Of a stretch of 7,875 bases of DNA, positions 1-5,833 are shown piece after piece. The DNA is from Bacillota bacterium. Its GTDB lineage: Bacteria > Bacillota > Dethiobacteria > DTU022. A program made the translations under genes and the position numbers. Below the pieces are notes generated by a model. It searched no databases. It saw only the letters and a list, made by a program, of their open reading frames with translations, and was not told the origin of the DNA. Location of the stretch: contig JAAZIE010000284.1 of assembly GCA_012510305.1 (NCBI GenBank), forward strand, positions 1 through 7,875, in the 5' to 3' direction. Positions within the stretch are counted from its first letter, which is position 1. Each line of letters opens with the position of its first letter.

Positions 1-393
1 CAGGTGGGGATGACCGCTCTTTGTTTCTTTGCGGCGTCACCGATTGTAGGGCTCTTTACCCGCGATCCCGCAGCGATTGAGCTGGGGGCCGGCTTTTTAA
101 AAATTATCTCCGCCAGCATGATCTTGATGGGTCCTTTTCATATCATTGATGCGGTTTTCAAGGGCTCCGGCTATACCGTGCCTTCCATGGTCAGCGCCCT
201 GGTGGCCAACTGGGTGATCAAGCTGCCGCTCGCCTATCTCCTGGCGCTGCCGCTCAACCTGGGTTCCAACGGCATCTGGTGGGCCGTGAGCATATCCGTT
301 GCTGCAGAATTCCTTATCCTGCTGCCCTGGTACCGCCGCGGCGGCTGGTCCCGCCGTGAAATCAGGGTTGGCTTGCTGGAGCCGGCAGACTGA
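1..393 (+). CDS. MATE-family efflux transporter, C-terminal fragment
   Basis: The reading frame is open from the first base of the window and stops at TGA 391-393, so only the last 130 residues are present and the start lies outside. The protein is strongly hydrophobic, with about four membrane segments separated by short loops. The segment reading FKGSGYTVPSMVSALVANW followed by KLPLAYLLALPLNLGSNGIWWA matches the conserved C-terminal half of MATE transporters, where a G-x-G-x-T-x-P-M motif precedes a helix pair and a G-x-x-G-x-W motif. MATE proteins sit in the cytoplasmic membrane and expel cationic drugs or metabolites in exchange for Na+ or H+. The substrate cannot be told from this fragment. 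The short basic tail after the last helix (RRGGWSRREIR) is typical of a cytoplasmic end. No clear intrinsic terminator follows, so some read-through into the next leader is possible. Confidence 0.85.
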   Translation, partial: QVGMTALCFFAASPIVGLFTRDPAAIELGAGFLKIISASMILMGPFHIIDAVFKGSGYTVPSMVSALVANWVIKLPLAYLLALPLNLGSNGIWWAVSISVAAEFLILLPWYRRGGWSRREIRVGLLEPAD

Positions 394-423
394 CTTCAGG
401 GGTAAATCACGCCTGGAGGAGTC

Positions 424-468
424 ATGGTGAATAGAGCGATCTTTCAAGTCCCAACCCCGCCCGGTTGA
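424..468 (+). other. possible 14-codon leader ORF
   Basis: A GGAGGA sequence (415-420) lies 3 nt before ATG 424, or 6 nt before GTG 427, and opens a 14-codon frame (MVNRAIFQVPTPPG) ending at TGA 466-468. It lies just downstream of the MATE gene and ends on the -35 box of the promoter for the kinase gene, so it could only be translated from a transcript coming through the MATE gene. The Shine-Dalgarno match is good, but spacing to the ATG is short and the peptide is not recognisable. It may be chance. Confidence 0.2.
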
Positions 469-493
469 AGATCTGCTGCTCTTCAGATATGAT
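465..493 (+). promoter_or_regulatory. sigma-A-type promoter for the nucleoside kinase gene
   Basis: TTGAAG (465-470) and TATGAT (488-493) are separated by exactly 17 nt, matching 4/6 and 5/6 of the vegetative consensus. Transcription would start near 500, giving a leader of about 60 nt before TTG 561. An inverted repeat, TGAAGA (466-471) and TCTTCA (480-485), fills the -35 box and spacer, so it is placed where a repressor could block RNA polymerase. Confidence 0.6.
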
Positions 494-508
494 CTGAGCA
501 TAACCTAT

Positions 509-530
509 CCACAGGGCGGTTCCTGTTTGG
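509..530 (+). other. leader hairpin ahead of the kinase gene
   Basis: In the leader, ACAGG (511-515) pairs with CCTGT (522-526) around a 6-nt loop, and CC 509-510 can pair with GG 529-530 across a 2-nt bulge. There is no T-run after it, so it is not an intrinsic terminator. It lies upstream of the AGAGGG at 538-543. Confidence 0.3.
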
Positions 531-560
531 ACCTGAAAGAGGGATCTAACGATCGCTAAA

Positions 561-2222
561 TTGCTTCCCGATAAGATTACGGTCTTGCTTCCACAGGGCA
601 GCACCATCGCTGTGCCCGGCGGGCGCAGCCTGCAGGAGATCGCTGCCGAGGTGCAGCAGCACCACGATGCCCCCATCGTCGCCGCGCTGGTGGAAAACTC
701 TCTTTTTGAGCTCACCGCGGCGGTGGAGGCGCCCTCGAAAGTGCGCTTTCTGGACCTTACCGATAAGGAGGGGCGGCGCATTTACCGGCGCAGCCTCACC
801 CTCCTGTTCATTGCCGCCGCCTTTGATCTCTTTCCCGGCGCGGCGATTTCGGTGGAGCATTCCCTGGGCCAGGGTCTTTTCTGCAAAATTAAAAAGGAGC
901 CCGCGCTGGATGCCGCCGATGTGGCCGCGGTGGAGCAGCGCATGCGGCAGCTGGTCCGGGCAGACCTGCCCCTGCAAAAAAGGAGGGCCTCCCCCGGGGA
1001 AGCGGCGCAGATCTTTTTGCGCCAGAGTTTTGATGACAAGGTGGCCCTGCTAAAAAACTGGCCCAAAGACTACTTGAACCTCTACCGCCTGGGCGATATG
1101 GAAGACACCCTTTACGGATATCATGTGCCGCGCACGGGGATGCTCCGGATATTTAAACTGAAGCATTACCCGCCGGGGCTGGTCTTGAGATTCTCCGGCG
1201 AAAGAGATCCTGCCCGGATCGCTCCTTTTGTGGAGCAGATAAAACTCTTTGAAATCTTCCGGGAGGCCGGCCAGTGGGGCAAGATTCTCGGTTTTGACAC
1301 GGTGGGCGCGATGAACAAGCTCATCGAAGAGGAGCAGGGCCCGGAGGTCATTCGCATCGCCGAGGCGCTGCATGAAAAAAAGATCGCCCTCATTGCCGAT
1401 GAGATCTGTGCCCGCGGTGACGAGATTCGGGTTATCCTTATCGCCGGCCCTTCGTCTTCAGGGAAAACCACCTTTGCCCAGCGCCTGCGGACGCAGCTTT
1501 TGGTCAACGGGCTGCGCCCTTTGCCCATCTCCATCGACGACTACTTTGTCGATCGCGATCAAACGCCCCTCGATGAGTCCGACAAGCCCGATTTTGAGCA
1601 TATTGAAGCCGTCGATCTGCCCCTGTTCAACGAACATCTCCTGCGCCTCATCGAAGGAGAAAGGGTGGCCATCCCCACCTACAACTTCAGCACGGGGAAG
1701 CGCGAATACCGGGGTCAAGAAATAGAGCTGCCTGCAGGTCAACCGCTCATTGTCGAAGGGATTCATGCCCTAAACGATACCCTCACCCGGGCCATCCCCC
1801 GCCGCAACAAGTTCAAGATCTACATCTCCGCGCTGACGGCGCTGAATATAGACCGGCACACCCGCATTCATACCACCGACACCCGGTTGCTGCGGCGCAT
1901 CGTGCGCGACGCCCAGTTTCGCGGCAACAGCGCCCTGGACACCATCTGCGTCTGGCCTTCGGTGAGGCGCGGCGAAGAGCGTAATGTATTTCACTACCAG
2001 GAAGAAGCCGACGCCATGTTCAACTCCGCCCTGGTTTACGAACTGTCAGTGCTTAAAAAACAGGCCGAGCCCCTGCTTAACCAGATCGACCGCTCTCACG
2101 AAGAATATATCGATGCCCGCCGGCTGCTCTCTTTCCTGTCCTTTTTCCTGCCCCTGGAGCCCGCCGCGGTACCCTCCAATTCTTTGCTGCGTGAATTTAT
2201 CGGCCAATCCTGTTATTTTTAA
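561..2222 (+). CDS. nucleoside (uridine-type) kinase with ThrRS-like N-terminal domains
   Basis: This 553-residue fusion protein is of a kind common in Clostridia and usually annotated as a nucleoside kinase. Residues about 5-62 resemble a TGS domain. Residues about 65-160 resemble the second N-terminal (editing) domain of threonyl-tRNA synthetase. The C-terminal half, from about 285, is a P-loop kinase of the phosphoribulokinase/uridine kinase family: Walker A GPSSSGKTT at 296-304, ISIDDYF at 323-329, and EGIHALND from E399. It probably phosphorylates a nucleoside such as uridine with ATP or GTP in the cytoplasm for pyrimidine salvage; the exact substrate is not established. In the ThrRS-like part the two zinc-binding histidines of the H-S-x-x-x-H motif are replaced (R77 and L81), so editing activity is not expected. 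The start is uncertain: TTG 561 is the only standard start in place, but AGAGGG (538-543) lies 17 nt upstream. The non-standard ATC 552 would have ideal spacing, and an in-frame TGA at 534-536 limits extension. The methylase gene follows after 39 nt on the same strand. Confidence 0.93.
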   Translation: MLPDKITVLLPQGSTIAVPGGRSLQEIAAEVQQHHDAPIVAALVENSLFELTAAVEAPSKVRFLDLTDKEGRRIYRRSLTLLFIAAAFDLFPGAAISVEHSLGQGLFCKIKKEPALDAADVAAVEQRMRQLVRADLPLQKRRASPGEAAQIFLRQSFDDKVALLKNWPKDYLNLYRLGDMEDTLYGYHVPRTGMLRIFKLKHYPPGLVLRFSGERDPARIAPFVEQIKLFEIFREAGQWGKILGFDTVGAMNKLIEEEQGPEVIRIAEALHEKKIALIADEICARGDEIRVILIAGPSSSGKTTFAQRLRTQLLVNGLRPLPISIDDYFVDRDQTPLDESDKPDFEHIEAVDLPLFNEHLLRLIEGERVAIPTYNFSTGKREYRGQEIELPAGQPLIVEGIHALNDTLTRAIPRRNKFKIYISALTALNIDRHTRIHTTDTRLLRRIVRDAQFRGNSALDTICVWPSVRRGEERNVFHYQEEADAMFNSALVYELSVLKKQAEPLLNQIDRSHEEYIDARRLLSFLSFFLPLEPAAVPSNSLLREFIGQSCYF

Positions 2223-2225
2223 ATG

Positions 2226-2238
2226 CCGGCCCCGCCGG
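2226..2238 (+). other. short GC hairpin between kinase and methylase genes
   Basis: CCGGC (2226-2230) and GCCGG (2234-2238) form a 5-bp stem with a CCC loop directly after the kinase stop. No T-run follows, so the two genes are probably cotranscribed. It might affect mRNA stability or relative expression. Confidence 0.3.
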
Positions 2239-2261
2239 GCAAATTGCCGGGAGGTGGTTAA

Positions 2262-3536
2262 ATGGACCCCAAACAGCTCTCGCTTTTCCCTGTTAAAACA
2301 GGTGGCGCCGGGCCGCTGACGGCGGAACAGTTTCATGCCGGGATTATTTCTTTTGATCGCTACGGCAAAAAAACAAACACGCTCGAACTTTCCGGCCCCG
2401 GGTACAGCGTGCCGGTTTATGTAAACGAATTTTGGACCTCAAAACAGCGCGCGGGCCATTCTTTGCATGAGATCTCTTACCGGGCCTGCTTTAAACCGCA
2501 GCTGCCCCATTTTTTCATTACCCGCCTCACCGGTGAAGGGGATGTTGTCTACGATCCCTTTATGGGCCGGGGCACGACGATTGTTGAAAGCGCGCTGCTC
2601 CAGCGGGTTCCGGTGGGCTGCGACATCAACCCGCTCAGCCGGCTGCTGGTCTCCCCCCGGCTCGATCCGCCGGATGCCGGCGGGGTTCAGGCGCGGCTGC
2701 AGGCGATCGATTTAAAAAAGCCGCAGCAGATCCGCGACGACCTGCTGGTATTCTATCACCCGAAAACCCTGCGCTCTATCACCAACCTGAGAGAATATCT
2801 TCTGCAAAGGGAAGAGAAAGAAAAACTGGACCGGATCGATCACTGGATCCGCATGGTGGCGACGAACCGCCTTACCGGCCATTCACCGGGGTTCTTTTCT
2901 GTTTATACGCTGCCGCCCAACCAGGCGGTCTCGGTGGATTCGCAGCGAAAAATCAATGAAAAGCGCTCCCAGGTTCCCCCCTACAGGGAGATCAAGGCGA
3001 TTATCCTGCGCAAAAGCCGCTCTCTTCTGAGGGGGCTAAAAAGATCCGAAACAGCGGTGCTGCGAAAGGCGCTTAGTCGGGCCCGCCTGATCACCGCCTC
3101 GGCAGAGCGCACCCCGAATATCCCGGAAAGCTCGGTCAACCTGGTGGTGACCTCGCCGCCATTTTTGGATGTGGTCGACTATCAGCGGGACAACTGGCTG
3201 CGGTGCTGGTTTAACGGGATCGACAGCGGCAGCGTTGACATCTGGCAGCTCGGCAAGCCCGAGGACTGGCAAAAGAAGATGACCGCGGTGTTCGGAGAGT
3301 TGAAGAGGGTTCTTGTTCCCGGGGGTTGCATCGCCTTCGAGGTGGGCGAAGTGCGCGGCGGCAAGATCCTGCTCGAAACCCTGGCGGTACCGGCGGCGCT
3401 GGCGGCGGGACTGGCCGCCGAAGCGGTGATCGTGAACAGCCAGGCCTTTACCAAGACTGCGAACTGCTGGGGAGTGGACAACCTCAAGAAAGGGACCAAT
3501 ACCAACCGCATCGTCCTGCTCCGCAAACGGGGGTAG
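2262..3536 (+). CDS. solo DNA methyltransferase (N4-cytosine/N6-adenine type)
   Basis: This 424-residue protein is a SAM-dependent amino-methyltransferase acting on DNA. The SAM-binding motif is DPFMGRGTTIVES (D98 to S110), followed by VGCDINP with the acidic residue expected to hold the SAM ribose. The catalytic motif is TSPPF at 297-301. LVPGGCIAFEVGE, further on, is the usual strand-turn region after it. About 185 residues lie between the motifs and probably include the target-recognition part, which has many basic residues (for example KSRSLLRGLKRSE). The motif order is I then IV, the reverse of the beta-class N4-cytosine enzymes that carry SPP[YF]. The start ATG 2262 is preceded by GGGAGG (2249-2254) at 7-nt spacing. 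No endonuclease gene is adjacent, so an orphan (regulatory or protective) role is likely. The exact base modified and the recognition site cannot be read from the sequence. An RNA substrate is a less likely alternative. Confidence 0.88.
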   Translation: MDPKQLSLFPVKTGGAGPLTAEQFHAGIISFDRYGKKTNTLELSGPGYSVPVYVNEFWTSKQRAGHSLHEISYRACFKPQLPHFFITRLTGEGDVVYDPFMGRGTTIVESALLQRVPVGCDINPLSRLLVSPRLDPPDAGGVQARLQAIDLKKPQQIRDDLLVFYHPKTLRSITNLREYLLQREEKEKLDRIDHWIRMVATNRLTGHSPGFFSVYTLPPNQAVSVDSQRKINEKRSQVPPYREIKAIILRKSRSLLRGLKRSETAVLRKALSRARLITASAERTPNIPESSVNLVVTSPPFLDVVDYQRDNWLRCWFNGIDSGSVDIWQLGKPEDWQKKMTAVFGELKRVLVPGGCIAFEVGEVRGGKILLETLAVPAALAAGLAAEAVIVNSQAFTKTANCWGVDNLKKGTNTNRIVLLRKRG

Positions 3537-3561
3537 GCCCGGCCTAGCCGGCGCTGTTTTT
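3537..3561 (+). terminator. possible intrinsic terminator after the methylase gene
   Basis: CCGGC (3539-3543) pairs with GCCGG (3547-3551) around a CTA loop, and G3537 can add a pair with C3552. TGTTTTT follows from 3555. The stem is short and lies over the end of the convergent RemA-like gene. Confidence 0.4.
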
Positions 3562-3909
3562 CAAAATATCTCTAATTTTGCCTTCCAGCTGATCCAGGTC
3601 CAGCTCTGCTTCTTTTTTAATGCTTTTCCGCAGCATGGGGCCGACCTGGCTGATATCATCCAGAAAATCATAAAGCAGCTCGCGTGTCGCGGTAGCGCTG
3701 ATTATCTCCGGCGCGGTTTTCACAATATTGGCTATGATCGCCTGCTCCGTTCTGGAAGCGATGATCGGATCGGGCAGCTGCTCGACAAATACCTTGGTCC
3801 GGCGTCCCGGCCCCCTGTTTTTTTCAATCGGCTCAAGGGCGACAATTTTATCCGAGCGGACAAACTTGCCATAGCCCAGCGGGATGATCAGCTGTTCTCT
3901 TATTTCCAT
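3544..3909 (-). CDS. RemA/DUF370-like DNA-binding regulator with C-terminal extension
   Basis: This 121-residue protein begins MEIREQLIIPLGYGKFVRSDKI, and residues 35-58 contain GRRTK, then DPIIASRTEQAI. These match the DUF370 family typified by Bacillus subtilis RemA (recalled pattern: I-N-I-G-F-G-N-I-V, then Y-G-R-R-T-R, then D-S-D-H-V-I-L-S-A-x-x-P-E-T). RemA is a multimeric DNA-binding activator of biofilm matrix and osmoprotection genes. R36 and R37 occupy the place of the paired RemA arginines needed for DNA binding, and K21 occupies that of R18. Two things are odd. The stretch between the second strand and GRRT is about 15 residues shorter than in RemA. A charged, helical tail of about 60 residues follows the domain (rich in K/E/D from residue 85 on). 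The start chosen is ATG 3907-3909, downstream of AAGGTG (3926-3921, 11 nt away). GTG 3919-3921 would add four residues but overlaps that site. It ends 7 nt from the convergent methylase gene. The family call is by pattern only; the regulatory role is inferred. Confidence 0.7.
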   Translation of the reverse strand: MEIREQLIIPLGYGKFVRSDKIVALEPIEKNRGPGRRTKVFVEQLPDPIIASRTEQAIIANIVKTAPEIISATATRELLYDFLDDISQVGPMLRKSIKKEAELDLDQLEGKIRDILKNSAG

Positions 3910-3920
3910 AGCGTCAACCA

Positions 3921-3926
3921 CACCTT
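3921..3926 (-). promoter_or_regulatory. ribosome binding site deciding the RemA-like start
   Basis: On the minus strand AAGGTG ends at 3921, where it overlaps the alternative GTG start. It therefore favours the ATG at 3909 even though its 11-nt spacing is slightly long. That start also puts the DUF370 domain at the very N-terminus, as in RemA. Confidence 0.45.
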
Positions 3927-3964
3927 TTTAGAATGTAGAACCAGGGAAAAATTCCGGCGGACTG

Positions 3965-4003
3965 GGCCGCAGGCACCTTTTATCCGCGAGAGTGGTGCCG
4001 GCC
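3965..4003 (-). other. large hairpin in the leader of the RemA-like gene
   Basis: GGCACC (3972-3977) is complementary to GGTGCC (3994-3999). The stem extends with GGCC (3965-3968) against GGCC (4000-4003) across a 3-nt bulge, giving 10 pairs and a 16-nt loop. It lies wholly in the untranslated leader between the promoter (-10 at 4044-4049) and the start at 3909. Downstream on the minus strand comes a small TCC-GCC-GGA repeat and then ATTTTT (about 3949-3958), so an attenuator-like arrangement is possible but weak. Confidence 0.45.
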
Positions 4004-4018
4004 TCACTTTTCCGAATT

Positions 4019-4034
4019 GTAATTTTTACCTGCC
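4019..4034 (-). promoter_or_regulatory. copy 1 of the shared GCAGGTAAA element
   Basis: The minus strand reads GGCAGGTAAAAATTAC here, just downstream of the -10 box of the RemA-like gene, at about +3 to +18. It matches copy 3 (6714-6729) at 15 of 16 positions and copy 2 (5722-5730) over the 9-bp core. GGAAAAGT follows at 4013-4006, similar to GGAAAGT after copy 3. Confidence 0.4.
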
Positions 4035-4043
4035 TATGAAATA

Positions 4044-4052
4044 ATTATATCA
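4044..4052 (-). promoter_or_regulatory. extended -10 promoter of the RemA-like gene
   Basis: The minus strand reads TGATATAAT: a perfect TATAAT (4049-4044) with the extended -10 TG two bases before it. No convincing -35 is present at 16-18 nt, as is common for extended -10 promoters. Transcription would start near 4037, leaving a long leader of about 125 nt that contains the shared element and the hairpin. Confidence 0.55.
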
Positions 4053-4086
4053 CAAAACCACCCGCACAGGTGATGGAGGCTGCGGC

Positions 4087-4121
4087 GGCCGGGAGCCGGA
4101 ACTGTTCATTTCAGCCCGGCC
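4087..4121 (-). other. hairpin after the FAD/Rieske gene
   Basis: GGCCGGG (4087-4093) and CCCGGCC (4115-4121) form a perfect 7-bp inverted repeat just after the stop of the oxidoreductase gene, with an inner CTG/CAG stem (4102-4104 and 4112-4114). No T-run follows on the minus strand, so it is not a classic intrinsic terminator. It may protect the mRNA 3' end or act as a weak terminator. Confidence 0.35.
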
Positions 4122-4124
4122 TGC

Positions 4125-5660
4125 TCAGGGATTGTAGCGGTCGCCCCCGGTGTGCAGCGGTTTGAGGGCGGGGCCTTCCATGATCTCACCTTCGCAGGTG
4201 AAGCGGGAACCATGGCAGGGGCAGTCCCAGGAGAGCTCCGCCCCGTTCCAGACCAGCTCACAGCCCATGTGTGTGCAAGTGATGTAAACAGCATGGAGCC
4301 GGCCCCGGTCATCCCGGTACAAGCCCACCCTCTTTCCTTCGACCGTCGCCACCATCGATTCCCCGGGCGCCAGGGCCGCCGCTTCGGGGATCTCCGGGGG
4401 GGCACCGCTTTTAGGCGCAGCGATATCCGCGCCCGGGCTGACGGCACTCTTGATCATCGGATCCGCCATGAAGCGGGCCGGGTCGTAGACCGCCGCCCAG
4501 GGGCTTTCCCCATGAATGATCAGGTCTTTCAGCAGGAGGGCGGCCGCGGTGCCGTTGGTAATGCCCCATTTGCGAAAACCGGTGGCCACGTAGACGTGGG
4601 TATCCCGGTTGGAGAGAGGGCCCACGTAGGGGATTTCATCCAGGGTGGTGTAGTCCTGGGCGGACCACCGGAAGGGTATCCCGGTAACGTTAAAGGTCTG
4701 CCCGGCCAACTGGACCAGGTTGCGATAATGATCTTCCGTGGGCGGGCCCTGCCCGGTGCGGTGCCGTCCTCCCACAACGATGATCAGCTCACCGCCGTCA
4801 TGGGGTGCGCTGCGCAGCGACGCTCCCGCCGGCTCCGCGGCAACGTAGATCCCGCCGGGGAACTGCTCTTTTGCTTCCACCGCAAGCGCGTAAGCGCGCT
4901 CCGGGTAGATCCGGGCAAAGTAATAACCGCTCCCGCCGTAAGCGGGGAAATGCGAGGCGATGATCACATTGTCTGCGGTAACCGTGTGTCCGCTCCCGGT
5001 AGTGATGACGAAGGGGCGGCCCCCGGGGAAGTCAACGGCTCGCGTCTGCTCGAAGATATGGCTGCCCCCGCCGGGAATATCCTTGGCCAGGGCCAGGAGA
5101 TATTTGCGGGGGTGAAACTGGGCCTGGTTGTCAAAACGCTCCGCCGCCCTGACCGCGAAGGGGAGAGCGGTCTGCTCCTGGTAAAAGGCCTTGATCCCCA
5201 GGCCGGCGGCGGCTTTGACCTCTTCCTCGATCCTTTTAATGTATTGATCTTCCCGGGTGTATACATAAGCGGCCTGCTGCGAAAAATCGCAGTCAATCAT
5301 TTTGTTCTTGACCAGGTTTTCAATAAAGGTGATCGCAAATTCGTTTGCTTCCGCATACTGGCGCGCCTTCTCCAGGCCCACCTGCTCGATGAGCTTGCTG
5401 TAGATGAGGCTGTGCTGCGAGGTGATCTTGGCCGTGGTATGGCCGGTGGTCCCCTGCCCGATGCGGCCGGCCTCGATCAGGGCCACGGTGAGGTTCTCCT
5501 GCTTCAACAGGTACGCTGCGGTTACGCCCACCAGGCCGCCCCCGACGACGGCTGCATCGACCTTGATATCCTTCTCCAGGGCCGGGTAGCCCGGAGAGGC
5601 GGTTGAAGTCAACCAGTAGGATTGCGGCGGTTTTGCAAAAACGTCCACTGTTCCGGTCAC
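4125..5660 (-). CDS. FAD-dependent oxidoreductase with C-terminal Rieske [2Fe-2S] domain (YhfW-like)
   Basis: This 511-residue protein joins a DAO-family flavoprotein to a Rieske iron-sulfur domain, the same layout and length as the uncharacterised YhfW of Bacillus. The FAD-binding dinucleotide fold is near the N-terminus: VVGGGLVG at 38-45, then the acidic E63 ending the second strand. TTGHTTAKITSQHS (71-84) follows, as in the glycine oxidase/GlpA group. Near the end, CTHMGC (462-467) and CPCHGSRF (480-487) are complete Rieske motifs. C462, H464, C480 and H483 would bind the cluster, and C467 and C482 could form the disulfide seen in high-potential bc-type Rieske proteins. It probably oxidises an amine or hydroxyl substrate and passes electrons from FAD to the cluster; substrate and acceptor are unknown. 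There is no signal peptide, so it is cytoplasmic. The start is GTG 5660, supported by GGGAGGGA (5673-5666) 5 nt upstream. It has its own candidate promoter and is probably transcribed alone. Confidence 0.92.
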   Translation of the reverse strand: MTGTVDVFAKPPQSYWLTSTASPGYPALEKDIKVDAAVVGGGLVGVTAAYLLKQENLTVALIEAGRIGQGTTGHTTAKITSQHSLIYSKLIEQVGLEKARQYAEANEFAITFIENLVKNKMIDCDFSQQAAYVYTREDQYIKRIEEEVKAAAGLGIKAFYQEQTALPFAVRAAERFDNQAQFHPRKYLLALAKDIPGGGSHIFEQTRAVDFPGGRPFVITTGSGHTVTADNVIIASHFPAYGGSGYYFARIYPERAYALAVEAKEQFPGGIYVAAEPAGASLRSAPHDGGELIIVVGGRHRTGQGPPTEDHYRNLVQLAGQTFNVTGIPFRWSAQDYTTLDEIPYVGPLSNRDTHVYVATGFRKWGITNGTAAALLLKDLIIHGESPWAAVYDPARFMADPMIKSAVSPGADIAAPKSGAPPEIPEAAALAPGESMVATVEGKRVGLYRDDRGRLHAVYITCTHMGCELVWNGAELSWDCPCHGSRFTCEGEIMEGPALKPLHTGGDRYNP

Positions 5661-5711
5661 GGTATTCCCTCCCAGGGAGTGCTGGCCCTAGTTTCTCTTA
5701 CCCGCCCGGAA

Positions 5712-5741
5712 TCTATACCGCTTTACCTGCTATTTTCTCAA
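5712..5741 (-). promoter_or_regulatory. candidate promoter of the FAD/Rieske gene
   Basis: On the minus strand TTGAGA (5741-5736) and TATAGA (5717-5712) are 18 nt apart, each about 4/6 of the vegetative consensus. The start point would be near 5704, about 45 nt before the GTG. The shared GCAGGTAAA word lies in the spacer. Confidence 0.4.
5722..5730 (-). promoter_or_regulatory. copy 2 of the shared GCAGGTAAA element
   Basis: The 9-bp core GCAGGTAAA, followed by a G shared with copy 3, sits between the -35 and -10 boxes of the FAD/Rieske promoter. It has the same orientation as the other two copies but lacks the ATTAC extension. Confidence 0.35.
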
Positions 5742-5795
5742 CCCTTACCGCAACCGATTTCATGGATAAAACGTACCCGGGGATAATTGATTGCT

Positions 5796-5820
5796 GAAAA
5801 AGAAAACTGGTTGAACCAAG
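5796..5820 (-). terminator. possible intrinsic terminator of the cooC-like gene
   Basis: About 13 nt after the stop, the minus strand reads TTGGTTCAACCAG, a small TGGT/ACCA stem with a TCA loop, followed by TTTTCTTTTT. The stem is short, but the T-rich tract is good and the position is right. Confidence 0.45.
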
Positions 5821-5833
5821 GGGAGGGGCGCTC

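Noticed and set aside
97..501. A 134-codon minus-strand frame across the MATE gene end and leader
   Set aside because: It is antisense to clear transmembrane MATE sequence, with a low-complexity product and no recognisable start signal.
394..560. A T-box or other known riboswitch before the kinase gene, suggested by its ThrRS-like domain
   Set aside because: No T-box sequence, specifier stem or terminator/antiterminator pair is visible, and the transcript leader from the predicted promoter is only about 60 nt.
2223..2261. A 12-codon ORF exactly filling the gap between kinase and methylase genes
   Set aside because: It has no RBS of its own and its product is only P/G/A from GC-rich DNA; chance is the simpler reading.
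4034..4060. A Rex- or CRP/FNR-type operator around TTGTGA at the RemA-like promoter
   Set aside because: The first half-site TTGTGA is there, but the matching TCACAA is not found at the required spacing; only TTTCATA occurs, out of register.
4152..5606. A 484-codon open frame on the plus strand opposite the FAD/Rieske gene
   Set aside because: It is antisense to a gene with complete FAD and Rieske motifs and a good RBS. Its translation is rich in G, R, D and H without any domain, as expected from the mirror frame of GC-rich codons.
5603..5797. A 64-codon plus-strand frame across the FAD/Rieske upstream gap
   Set aside because: It overlaps the start, RBS and promoter of the opposite gene, has no good RBS and shows no family match.
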